Of a stretch of 64,000 nt of DNA, positions 33,167 to 41,016 are shown piece after piece (position 1 is the stretch's first letter; the number at the start of each line of letters is the position of its first letter). The translations under genes and the position numbers were made by a program. Source of the DNA: Bacteroidia bacterium (GTDB lineage Bacteria; Bacteroidota; Bacteroidia; 2-12-FULL-35-15); assembly GCA_030654175.1 (NCBI GenBank), contig JAURXZ010000024.1, positions 62,001-126,000 on the forward strand. Reading direction: 5' to 3'. Below the pieces are notes generated by a model. The model did no database searches, was not told the DNA's origin, and was given only the letters and a program-made list of their open reading frames with translations.

Positions 33167-33739
33167 GTGAAAAAATTAATAAGTTTTCCATTTTTTATGA
33201 TACTTGTTTTAGCATTCCTCAGCGCTTGCGAAAACGATATTGCTGTTGTAAATTCGGTTACTTCAAGTGGAAAAGAACAATCGGTTGAATCCAGCAAAAA
33301 TGTGGAGTTTTTATACAGCGATTCGGCACGTGTGCGCTCAAAACTGAAAACACCCTGGGTAGATCATTTTATGGGCAAAAAGCCTTATTACGAAATGCCA
33401 AAAGGAATGGAAGTTATTTTTTATGACCAGTTTAAAAAAGAACAAACCAAGCTTACCGCCAATTACGGTATCGGTTACGATGCTGATAATAAAATGAATG
33501 TGATGGAAGCAAAAGGCAATGTGATCGTAATTAACGAAAAAGGAGATAGGCTGAACACGGAGCATTTGATTTGGAACTCGGTAACTAAAAAAATATATAC
33601 CGAAGAGTTTGTTAAGATCACAACTAAAGATGAAGTGATCTGGGGCAAGGGTTTAGAATCCAATGAGGATTTTACGGATTATTGGATCAAACAGGTAAAA
33701 GGATCAATTGCGGTAAAAGATGCAGCATTAACCAAGTAA
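33167..33739 (+). CDS. lptC: LPS export lipoprotein LptC
   Basis: The gene starts with GTG and gives MKKLISFPFFMILVLAFLSAC, a lipoprotein signal with lipobox LSAC. The mature domain has SSKNVEFLYSDSARVRSKL, then EVIFYDQFKKEQTKLTANYG, KMNVMEAKGNVIVINEKGD and IYTEEFVKITTKDEVIWGKG, matching the repeated half-jellyroll strands of LptC. LptC links the LptBFG ABC machine to the LptA bridge that carries LPS across the periplasm. The lipoprotein form is the Bacteroidota variant; E. coli LptC has a membrane anchor instead. Confidence 0.9.
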   Translation: MKKLISFPFFMILVLAFLSACENDIAVVNSVTSSGKEQSVESSKNVEFLYSDSARVRSKLKTPWVDHFMGKKPYYEMPKGMEVIFYDQFKKEQTKLTANYGIGYDADNKMNVMEAKGNVIVINEKGDRLNTEHLIWNSVTKKIYTEEFVKITTKDEVIWGKGLESNEDFTDYWIKQVKGSIAVKDAALTK

Positions 33740-33741
33740 TC

Positions 33742-33815
33742 AATTAGGCAATTTTGCAGTAGGCGATTTTTGCAACAAACAATTTAACAAACACAGATTC
33801 GTAAATTCGAAATAA
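33742..33815 (+). repeat. A+T-rich dispersed spacer repeat, copy 2
   Basis: Shares the words caatta, gcagtaggcgattt, aacaatttaaca and gattcgtaaattcg with the spacer at 10826-10915. It separates lptC from the next small gene. Confidence 0.5.
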
Positions 33816-33835
33816 TTAGTTATCCGTAACCATAA

Positions 33836-34048
33836 ATGAATAGAACATTTAGAATACTTGAAATAATATGGCTCATGATGGGCTTTGTAGGCATATTTAT
33901 GTGCATCTATTCTCTTGTTATAAAAGATAACAGGGGTGCCATTTATTTTCTCGCATTTTTCATCGTTTGCGGTGTTATGTATTATGTGCGCAGACGTCAA
34001 CGAATAAAATTTGACGAAGCTCAAAAACAAAAAGAACAAAATAAATAA
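33836..34048 (+). CDS. Small two-helix membrane protein
   Basis: The 70-residue protein has two hydrophobic helices (residues ~8-27 IIWLMMGFVGIFMCIYSLV and ~35-50 AIYFLAFFIVCGVMYYV) joined by a short polar turn (IKDNRG). It ends in a strongly basic and polar tail (RRRQRIKFDEAQKQKEQNK), so both ends should face the cytoplasm. It ends 3 bp before the CorC/HlyC-type gene and is likely co-translated with it. It may be an accessory subunit of that transporter; no family is recognised. Confidence 0.7.
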   Translation: MNRTFRILEIIWLMMGFVGIFMCIYSLVIKDNRGAIYFLAFFIVCGVMYYVRRRQRIKFDEAQKQKEQNK

Positions 34049-34051
34049 AAA

Positions 34052-35305
34052 GTGCAAAGCTCTATTATTATTCCGATTGCAATGATCGCCTCCGCTTTTT
34101 TTTCGGGGATGGAAATTGCTTTTATTACATCCAATAAATTACGTATCGAACTGGAAAATAAACAAGGCAGTTTTTCAGCAAAAATACTATCTCATTTTAA
34201 TAAATATCCATCAAGGTACCTTGCAACAATGCTAGTCGGTAACAATATTGCCCTGGTAATATTTGGTATTTATATGGATGAAGAATTAAGCCATTCGATG
34301 GAACACTTTATTTCATCAAAAGTGTTGCTTCTGCTTATTTCCACGTTTTTATCCACCATGCTTATTTTAGTGGTGGCAGAATATTTACCTAAAAACCTTT
34401 TCAGAATAAACCCTAACAAAACACTAAGCCTTTTTGTGTTTCCACTTACCATTGTTTACGGTGTTTTATACCCTGTTGTGTTGATCACCATTGGTTTTTC
34501 TGAATTTATTCTCAAACGATTATTTCGTGTGAAAATTGAAAAAGAAAATATTGCTTTTACAATGATCGATCTGGATAATTATTTAAGGGAAGGAACATCT
34601 GCTGTAGAAACCAAGGCTGAGAAGGATCATGAGATACAAATATTTCAAAATGCACTGGACTTCTCGAGTGTGAAAGCCCGGGAGTGCATGATACCACGCA
34701 CTGAAATAATTGCACTGGATGTAAATGAAAGTATTGAAGAGTTAAAAAATAAATTCATTACAACACGGCTTTCTAAAATATTGATATACTCCGAAAACAT
34801 TGATAACATTATCGGATACACGTATTCAAAAGAATTATTTAAAAAACCGGAAAGCATCCGTAACATATTATTACCGGTAAGCATTGTACCCGAATCAATG
34901 GCTGCAAGTGAAGTGTTAACGGTATTTATTCAGCAGCATAAAAGTATTGCTGTAGTTGTTGATGAATTTGGCGGAACATCCGGTATGCTTACCATGGAGG
35001 ATATAATTGAAGAGATATTTGGTGAGATCGAAGATGAGCATGATAAAGAAGAGATGATCGAAAAACAGGTAAATGAATCGGAATTTATTTTTTCTGCCCG
35101 CCTGGAAACCGATTATATAAATCACAAGTATCAACTTAAGTTGCCTATCCTCGATAACTTTGAAACCATCAGCGGCCTGATCATGCATTATCACGAAAGC
35201 ATCCCTAAGATCAATGAAGAGATACGTATTGAGAACTTCGTGTTTACAATATCCGCTGTTACAAAAACCCGAATTGAACAGGTCCATTTAAAGATAATGG
35301 AATAG
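34052..35305 (+). CDS. CorC/HlyC-type transporter (CNNM + CBS domains)
   Basis: The start is a GTG three bases after the upstream stop. The layout is an N-terminal DUF21/CNNM membrane domain (residues ~1-180, with SAFFSGMEIAFITSNKLRIE and LVGNNIALVIFG), a CBS pair (ARECMIPRTEIIALDVNESI and VVDEFGGTSGMLTMEDIIEE, ~205-325) and a CorC_HlyC C-terminal domain (~340-417, ending QVHLKIME). Proteins of this type act in Mg2+/Co2+ transport or homeostasis; the 'hemolysin' name is historic. GMEIAF and the NN motif mark the ion site. In Bacteroidota this gene often follows lptC. Confidence 0.92.
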   Translation: MQSSIIIPIAMIASAFFSGMEIAFITSNKLRIELENKQGSFSAKILSHFNKYPSRYLATMLVGNNIALVIFGIYMDEELSHSMEHFISSKVLLLLISTFLSTMLILVVAEYLPKNLFRINPNKTLSLFVFPLTIVYGVLYPVVLITIGFSEFILKRLFRVKIEKENIAFTMIDLDNYLREGTSAVETKAEKDHEIQIFQNALDFSSVKARECMIPRTEIIALDVNESIEELKNKFITTRLSKILIYSENIDNIIGYTYSKELFKKPESIRNILLPVSIVPESMAASEVLTVFIQQHKSIAVVVDEFGGTSGMLTMEDIIEEIFGEIEDEHDKEEMIEKQVNESEFIFSARLETDYINHKYQLKLPILDNFETISGLIMHYHESIPKINEEIRIENFVFTISAVTKTRIEQVHLKIME

Positions 35306-35319
35306 GGACTATAGTCCCT
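35304..35319. repeat. Perfect 16-base palindrome at gene end
   Basis: The palindrome agggactatagtccct overlaps the end of the CorC/HlyC-type gene (stop TAG at 35303-35305). It precedes the longer hairpin at 35337. Together they may stop transcription or protect the 3' end of the mRNA. Confidence 0.6.
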
Positions 35320-35336
35320 GAATTTATTGGATTCCA

Positions 35337-35368
35337 CTATAACCCCGGCCTTAAGGCTGGGGTTATAG
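35337..35368. terminator. Strong hairpin after the CorC/HlyC-type gene
   Basis: The arms ctataacccc and ggggttatag with an inner ggccttaaggc palindrome make a near-perfect 32-base stem. There is no T tract after it, so it is not a classical intrinsic terminator; it may be a REP-like element or an RNA-stabilising stem. It lies in a convergent gap between the CorC/HlyC-type gene and the PAP2-like gene. Confidence 0.55.
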
Positions 35369-35556
35369 AATGACTGATATTAAAGGGCTTTAGCATGATT
35401 ACTAAAAAATCACCGAACTATTGTTAAATTAGAGTTTCCCTTTATTCCATCATTGTTCAGATTTGAAATAAAATAGAGATCCCATCAATTCAAACACTTC
35501 TAAAAAAAAATTTTATTTGATTCAATACGTGTAAACGTATCAGAAGGAAAGGACAA

Positions 35557-36210
35557 TCAATAATAGATCATCAATAATAATTCTACCAAAAACCCAAGGG
35601 CAAAACCGGAATATACCTGTGCCGGTGTGTGAGCATTAAGTTTTAAACGAGCATAACCAACTACCCCCGCAACCAAAATAACGAGCATTAAAACAGAACG
35701 CATATCTAAATTCAATCGATACACAATACCAAGTGCTGCACCGGCAATACCACCAATACCAATGGTATGAGCACTTATTTTCCATTTAAAACTGATAAAA
35801 ATTGTCAGCAGAATGGAAATGGCTGCACCTAAAATAAGTATCTTAAAAATGTTTGGAAATTCAGCATTATAAAATAAATAAAACAATGCAAAATAATATA
35901 AAACAGCACTTGTATAGGGAATAAAGCGTTCACTCACCGTTTCCATCTCCAGGCTTTTGATGCGGCCCATCTTCAGTAAAATAAGGGCATTGATGGCCGG
36001 CAACAAAAAAGTAAAAATGAAAGTGACGATAAGTATCACTAATTTTAAATTGGGTGAAGTAAATGTGGAAATATAATTATTCGTAAAAAAAATAATTGCA
36101 AAACCGTAGGTTGGCATCAATAGAGGGTGAAACAAATAAGAAATTATTTTTGCAATACGGGTTTCCAAAATAAAGTTTTTTTGAGATTCAGGATTTAAGA
36201 TTAAAGACAC
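35557..36210 (-). CDS. PAP2-like membrane phosphatase family protein
   Basis: The GTG at 36208-36210 is the best start. The 217-residue protein has about six helices. KISAHTIGIGGIAGAALG resembles the PSGH motif of PAP2 phosphatases, and ARLKLNAHTPAQVYSGFALG resembles the SRxxxxxHxxxD motif with the catalytic His. The first KxxxxxxRP motif is weak or absent (METVSERFIPYTSA may stand in). Members dephosphorylate lipid pyrophosphates or phosphatidic acid. The altered third motif (Q instead of D: HTPAQVYSG) is seen in many Bacteroidota members. The rpoN start lies 1.5 kb away on the same strand. Confidence 0.75.
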   Translation of the reverse strand: MSLILNPESQKNFILETRIAKIISYLFHPLLMPTYGFAIIFFTNNYISTFTSPNLKLVILIVTFIFTFLLPAINALILLKMGRIKSLEMETVSERFIPYTSAVLYYFALFYLFYNAEFPNIFKILILGAAISILLTIFISFKWKISAHTIGIGGIAGAALGIVYRLNLDMRSVLMLVILVAGVVGYARLKLNAHTPAQVYSGFALGFLVELLLMIYY

Positions 36211-36279
36211 AAGATAGAAACAAATTGATCCTGTTTCCCGGCTCTTAGAGCTTGTTTCTGTATCAGGATCGGTGTTAAA

Positions 36280-37737
36280 TTATAATTCTTTTCTTAAACG
36301 GGCTACAGGTATATCAAGCTGTTCACGGTACTTTGCAATGGTTCTGCGGGCAATATTATAACCTTTTTCTTTCAGGATCTTGGTCAGCTTATCATCCGTT
36401 AATGGCTTCTTTTTGCTTTCTGCTTCAATACAATCTTTCAGGATCTTTTTTACTTCACGGGTCGATACTTCTTCACCGCTGTCGGTAGATAAAGATTCAC
36501 TAAAAAAAGATTTTAATAAAAATGTTCCAAAAGATGTTTGAACATATTTGCTATTGGCCACACGGGAGATCGTAGAAATATCAAGTCCTACTTTTTCAGC
36601 AATATCTTTTAATATCATCGGTTTTAAAAGGGTTTCATCGCCTTCTAAAAAATATTCACGCTGATACTCCATAATGGCATTCATCGAGTAAAGCAATGTT
36701 TGGCTACGTTGCTGGATAGCATCAATGAACCACCTGGCACCATCTAATTTTTGCTTCACAAACATTGATGCCTCCTTACCGTTTTTATTCTTTTCCTTGG
36801 AATACTCTTCCAGCATCTGGCTGTACACCTTGCTAACACGCAGGTCGGGAGCATTACGCGAATTGAGCGATAATATTAATTCACCATCCTCATTGGTAAT
36901 TGTAAAATCGGCAATTACCTGTTGAAAGCTTTTTTGACCATCCGCCATTGAATTACCCGGACGAGGGTTTAACTTTAAAATTTCATGAATTACCTCTTTG
37001 AGGATCTCATCATCTATCTCCAGCTTTTTGAGAATTTTATCATAATGCTTTTTTGAGAATTCATCCATCTGCTCGTCCACCACTTTAATGGCGAGCTCTA
37101 TAATAGCAGTGCGAGGCTCCTTGCGCTTTAACTGAATAAGTAAACATTCACGTAAATCGCGCGCACCAACACCTGCCGGATCAAACTCCTGGATCACCTT
37201 AAGTGCTTCGTTTAATTCTGCTTCAGTGGTAATTATGTTTTGAGAGAATGCAATATCATCCACTATCGATCCCACATCTCTGCGCAAATAACCGTCATCA
37301 TCTAAATTACCGATCAGATATTCAGCTATCTGATAGTGGTGATCATCTATATCCTTCAATCCAAGCTGGCTATCCAGCATGTCCTGAAAAGAAACTCCAA
37401 CCGAAAAAGGGATCTCTTTTCTTTCTTCGTCAGGGCTTGTATTGTTTGCTTTTAGTTTGTAGGATGTACCTTCATCCTCATCCATATAATCGCTTATGCT
37501 GAAATCATCACGCTGATTATCCTCACTCTTAGGCGCATCATCATAGTTCTCATCTTCAAACTCGCTGCTGCTTTCTTCATCGTCTTCATTGCCTTCTTCA
37601 AGAGCCGGATTCATTTCCATTTCCTCTTTGATGCGTTGTTCCAAAGCAATAGTAGGTAACTGCAACAATTTCATTAACTGAATTTGTTGCGGTGAAAGTT
37701 TTTGAAGTAATTTTTGTGTTTGTACCTGCCTTAACAT
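36280..37737 (-). CDS. rpoN: RNA polymerase sigma-54 factor
   Basis: The 485-residue protein has all three sigma-54 regions: an N-terminal activator-binding Gln-rich segment (QKLLQKLSPQQIQLMKLLQL), a long acidic linker (residues ~48-100, EEGNEDDEESSSEFEDEN), the core-binding region (FDPAGVGARDLRECLLIQL, LNPRPG) and the DNA-binding part with a helix-turn-helix (KDIAEKVGLDISTISRVANS) and the RpoN box (ARRTIAKYREQLDIP) that reads the -24 element. It directs RNA polymerase to enhancer-dependent promoters. No bEBP activator gene is in the window. A good -7 box lies upstream. Confidence 0.97.
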   Translation of the reverse strand: MLRQVQTQKLLQKLSPQQIQLMKLLQLPTIALEQRIKEEMEMNPALEEGNEDDEESSSEFEDENYDDAPKSEDNQRDDFSISDYMDEDEGTSYKLKANNTSPDEERKEIPFSVGVSFQDMLDSQLGLKDIDDHHYQIAEYLIGNLDDDGYLRRDVGSIVDDIAFSQNIITTEAELNEALKVIQEFDPAGVGARDLRECLLIQLKRKEPRTAIIELAIKVVDEQMDEFSKKHYDKILKKLEIDDEILKEVIHEILKLNPRPGNSMADGQKSFQQVIADFTITNEDGELILSLNSRNAPDLRVSKVYSQMLEEYSKEKNKNGKEASMFVKQKLDGARWFIDAIQQRSQTLLYSMNAIMEYQREYFLEGDETLLKPMILKDIAEKVGLDISTISRVANSKYVQTSFGTFLLKSFFSESLSTDSGEEVSTREVKKILKDCIEAESKKKPLTDDKLTKILKEKGYNIARRTIAKYREQLDIPVARLRKEL

Positions 37738-37764
37738 AAAGCGTTGTGCTAAATTTAATTACTA

Positions 37765-37772
37765 CAAAAATA
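37765..37772 (-). promoter_or_regulatory. Promoter of rpoN (TATTTTTG)
   Basis: On the minus strand TATTTTTG fits TAnnTTTG. It is 27 bases before the rpoN ATG, and a TTG (37797-37795) lies 22 bases further upstream near the expected -33 position. Confidence 0.6.
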
Positions 37773-38007
37773 ACAAATATTTGGAGAATGCTTTCAAGAT
37801 CTCATCAAGATACGTACCAAATTGCAAACTGGCTGATTTCAGGCGGGAAGAGCTGAGTTGATGGAGGAAATTTTGTATGAATTAAGTTACGTTAAACTTA
37901 TTTTGCCGGGGGGGGGCATCACAAAATGGCGCGCCCGGATAGCTAATGTTAGTTTCGGAATCTCATGGATGCTGAAACAAGTTGAGAATGACCTTCGGAT
38001 AATTTTG

Positions 38008-38874
38008 TTAGAAATGATAGTCCTTATAATTTTCAGTGAATTCTTCGGCAGCAATAGGGGAGTTTACCTGTAAATTATAGAATTCGTAAGTTTCAAAAAG
38101 CCCTTTATCGTCATAGATTTTTTCGCTGATCGGTAACATGTGTTCTTTATCGATCATTAATAAAAAAAGTTTGGCATATGCGTTAGGTACCTGTATCACC
38201 TGCCCGGCTGTAACATCGCTGTACCAGCTTGCTGAAGGGTTTTTTTCAAGGATCATGTATTCACTTACGTGGAGATGGTTGGCTATTGAGAGGATGGTTT
38301 CATTTTTTTTAACAGTGTACGGGACCCATGCAAAATCAGGAAATGCAATAGAAAGTTTGTAGCAGGTGCGCCCCATGTATTTTTCTTCTCCAAGGATTAC
38401 AAAATGTTTTTCCAGTGTTTCGGCATAATTTTTCATTGCGTTTTTTAAAATTTCAGCAAGATAATCCATACCCAATTCGTGAATAGTATGATGCTGGTTT
38501 TTACGCATCAACGATCCCATAGGGTCAAGGTTGAGATTGATGTATGGGAATGTTCCCGGGTTTATCAATGCATTTCCGCCATTGGCACCTTGTATCCACA
38601 ACACTTCCTGTCCATCAATCGATATATATAATTTACGCGGAGAAACCTGCAACTTTACTTTCGATTCAGTAAAATTCATTTTACCTTTTATACGTTCATT
38701 GCGCTGAAGATCATAACGAAGCGTTTTGGTAGCTGATATGGATTTTAAAACAGTGTTTAACATCTCCATTGAGCCATGCGCTTTGTGATCCTGTTTATTG
38801 CTAAATGAAGCGAATATCAGGCAAATGCCAGCAAGTGCGATAAACAATCCCGAAAAATATATTTTTGTTCTCAT
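38008..38874 (-). CDS. Exported DUF1571/LolA-like protein with inserted LysM module (paralogue 1)
   Basis: A signal peptide or N-terminal anchor (IYFSGLFIALAGICLIFASF) precedes a LolA-like half-barrel with LRYDLQRNERIKGKMNFTES, SPRKLYISIDGQEVLWIQGA and LNLDPMGSLMRKNQHHTIHE, which I match to the DUF1571 family. Inside the domain, after CYKLSIAFPDF, sits a LysM-like module (residues ~190-235: YTVKKNETILSIANHLHVSE ... AGQVIQVPNAY). The fold then resumes (FLLMIDKEHMLPISEKIYDD) and ends FTENYKDYHF. LysM usually binds peptidoglycan. It is one of three tandem copies; substrate unknown. Confidence 0.78.
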   Translation of the reverse strand: MRTKIYFSGLFIALAGICLIFASFSNKQDHKAHGSMEMLNTVLKSISATKTLRYDLQRNERIKGKMNFTESKVKLQVSPRKLYISIDGQEVLWIQGANGGNALINPGTFPYINLNLDPMGSLMRKNQHHTIHELGMDYLAEILKNAMKNYAETLEKHFVILGEEKYMGRTCYKLSIAFPDFAWVPYTVKKNETILSIANHLHVSEYMILEKNPSASWYSDVTAGQVIQVPNAYAKLFLLMIDKEHMLPISEKIYDDKGLFETYEFYNLQVNSPIAAEEFTENYKDYHF

Positions 38875-38935
38875 TGATGATATCCTGCAAAAAATTTATT
38901 CATAAATATAACGAAAACCCTTTTTAGCTTTGCAT

Positions 38936-39799
38936 TTAAAAATTGTAATCCTTATAATCTTTTGTAAATTCTTCGGAAGCGATAGGAGGATTTATTTGTA
39001 AATTATAGTATTCATAGGTTTCGAAAAGTCCTTTATCATCAAATACTTTATTATTTACCGGTAATAATAATGTCTTGTCAATCAGTAGTATGGTAAGCTT
39101 TGCGTAAGCATCCGGAACCTGTATGGTCTGCCCTGTTTTTACATCGTTGAACCCGGTCACTTCGGAATTTTTTTCCAGGATCATGTATTCGCTAACATGG
39201 AGTTTTCTAGCCACTGAAGTAATGTCTTCTCCACTTCTAATAGTATACGATTTCCAGGAGTAATCAGGAAAAGCAATGGAAAGTTTGTAACAATCACGTC
39301 CGTCATATTTTTCTTCTCCAAGTATAACAAAGTATTTATCAAACTTATCTCCGGCACGTCTTATCCCATCTTTTAAAATTTCTGCAAGATAATGAAGCCC
39401 CATTTCATGAATGGTGTGATGCTGATCTTTACGCATCAGGGATCCATAAGGATCAAGATTAAGATTCATATATGGAAATGCTCCGGGATTTATTAATGCA
39501 TCTCCATCATTAGCACCTTCTAACCATAATACTTCCGGACCTTTTAATGATAGATACAATTTCCGTGGTGCGATCTGTAATTTCACCTGTGACTCTGTAT
39601 GCTGCATTTTGCCCTTGATCCGCTCATTACACTGCAAGTTGTAACGCATTGTCTTTATTTTTCCAATAGATTCCAACACATTGTTAAGGATCTCCCGTGA
39701 ATTATATACCACCTTCTTTTGAGGACTGAATGAAGCCAGTAACACGCAAATGCATATTGCTGTTAAATATAATCCGATATAACCTGCTTTAAATTTCAT
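38936..39799 (-). CDS. Exported DUF1571/LolA-like protein with inserted LysM module (paralogue 2)
   Basis: This 287-residue protein is very similar to the product at 38008, with the same landmarks: ERIKGKMQHTESQVKLQIAP, LNLDPYGSLMRKDQHHTIHE, CYKLSIAFPDYSW, the LysM-like insert (YTIRSGEDITSVARKLHVSE ... TGQTIQVPDAY) and the ending FTKDYKDYNF. The hydrophobic start (LYLTAICICVLLASFS) is a signal peptide. It lies 61 bp upstream of paralogue 1 on the same strand. Differences cluster in the LysM region and a linker, so ligand specificity may have split after duplication. Confidence 0.78.
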   Translation of the reverse strand: MKFKAGYIGLYLTAICICVLLASFSPQKKVVYNSREILNNVLESIGKIKTMRYNLQCNERIKGKMQHTESQVKLQIAPRKLYLSLKGPEVLWLEGANDGDALINPGAFPYMNLNLDPYGSLMRKDQHHTIHEMGLHYLAEILKDGIRRAGDKFDKYFVILGEEKYDGRDCYKLSIAFPDYSWKSYTIRSGEDITSVARKLHVSEYMILEKNSEVTGFNDVKTGQTIQVPDAYAKLTILLIDKTLLLPVNNKVFDDKGLFETYEYYNLQINPPIASEEFTKDYKDYNF

Positions 39800-39897
39800 T
39801 ATTCATGCTTATTTGATCTGTAAAGGTACTTCCATTTTTATTCAAAAAAAATTAATCACTACCAAAAATTTCAATATGATCTGGTTGTCTGAAAAAG

Positions 39898-40749
39898 TTA
39901 AAACTTATACCCTTTAAAAGTTTTAGAAAACTCATCAGCTTCAAAAGGCTTGTTAATAATAACGTTGTAAAACTCATACGCCTCATACAATCCATCTTCA
40001 TCATATATTTTTATATTGATGGGCATAAATGTTTTCTTATCAATGAATAAAATAACTTTGCTTGCATAAGGAGTAGGTATCAATAATTTTTTTCCTTCTT
40101 TTATTTCACCAAAATAACTTGAAAGTCCGTTTTTATAACGAATTTTAAAATCGCTGGAGTTTAATTTTTTAGCGATACCGTTAACCGTTTCTCCCTTGGT
40201 AACAGTGTGTTCAATGTATTTGTATTCAGGGAAATTAATTAACAATTGATAACATTCAATATTGTTCCAGGTAAGTGTTCCAGCGTAAGCAAAATGTTTG
40301 TCGAAATCTTTCGGTGCTTTTACTATGGTATTGGCAATAATAAGACCTATGTTCTGAAATCCAAGATCAAAAATGGTATGATGCTGATCTTTTCGCATAA
40401 TGCTACCATAAGGATCCAGATCCAAACTAAAAAGTGGAAGGGTGGGAGAATGGACGATCGCATTTCCTTTATTTTTACCATGAACCCATAATACCTCATT
40501 CCCCTTCAAAATACTGTAGAAATAGATCTTTTTAGGATTGGTATTGATTTTTATACGGGATCCGGAATATGCAAAATGACCATTTACACGTTCTGTTGAT
40601 TTTAGATCGCAACGTTGTGTTTTAATGCTTTTAAGACTGTCGAGCATGTGCGCGACAATTTCCTGACACGACAAATTTTTCGTTGGGCGGGTGTTACCTA
40701 AAAACAAAAAGGGAATACTGATAATAGCTAATAACTTCAAAAAAGACAT
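39898..40749 (-). CDS. Exported DUF1571/LolA-like protein with inserted LysM module (paralogue 3)
   Basis: The most diverged of the three copies (283 residues). It keeps ERVNGHFAYSGSRIKINTNP, LDLDPYGSIMRKDQHHTIFD, the LysM-like insert (HTVTKGETVNGIAKKLNSSD ... EGKKLLIPTPYASKV) and the ending FSKTFKGYKF. The signal peptide is MSFLKLLAIISIPFLFLG. A TAnnTTTG box just upstream makes it the likely first gene of a three-gene transcription unit with spacers of 98 and 61 bp. Confidence 0.77.
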   Translation of the reverse strand: MSFLKLLAIISIPFLFLGNTRPTKNLSCQEIVAHMLDSLKSIKTQRCDLKSTERVNGHFAYSGSRIKINTNPKKIYFYSILKGNEVLWVHGKNKGNAIVHSPTLPLFSLDLDPYGSIMRKDQHHTIFDLGFQNIGLIIANTIVKAPKDFDKHFAYAGTLTWNNIECYQLLINFPEYKYIEHTVTKGETVNGIAKKLNSSDFKIRYKNGLSSYFGEIKEGKKLLIPTPYASKVILFIDKKTFMPINIKIYDEDGLYEAYEFYNVIINKPFEADEFSKTFKGYKF

Positions 40750-40753
40750 ATTA

Positions 40754-40761
40754 CAAAGTTA
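40754..40761 (-). promoter_or_regulatory. Promoter box (TAACTTTG) of the LysM-insert triplet
   Basis: The minus-strand TAACTTTG is a perfect TAnnTTTG box only four bases before the ATG of paralogue 3, so transcription would start at or next to the A of the start codon. This suggests a leaderless mRNA. Confidence 0.5.
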
Positions 40762-40877
40762 ATAAAAAATGTTGTTTTTACCTATCTTTTAACGTCTTTC
40801 TTTGGTAGAATAAACTAATTTTTTTTTGTAAAAAAATCAGACGGTTAAGATTGGAGATATAGCAAAATCGGTTGTTT

Positions 40878-40910
40878 AGACCTGGCAGGTTTTAAAAATC
40901 TGACAGGTCT
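40878..40910. repeat. Hairpin repeat agacctggcagg...tctgacaggtct
   Basis: The arms agacctggcaggtttt and aaaatctgacaggtct form an imperfect hairpin in the divergent gap between the LysM-insert genes and kdsB. Similar 'gacctg.cagg' palindromes are common intergenic repeats in Bacteroidota; a related hairpin is at 12836. Confidence 0.6.
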
Positions 40911-41016
40911 TGATCCGCTAATGATAAATAGAATATTTGTTTTGAACCATTTAGATAATCCATGCCCGATTGATAAATATTAATTCAGTATTTTCGTATA
41001 AAATTAATACGTGTTT

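Noticed and set aside
37858-38073. Plus-strand frame of 71 residues between rpoN and the LysM-insert genes
   Set aside because: It runs over a nine-G tract and antisense into the end of the LysM-insert gene; no homology pattern is visible.
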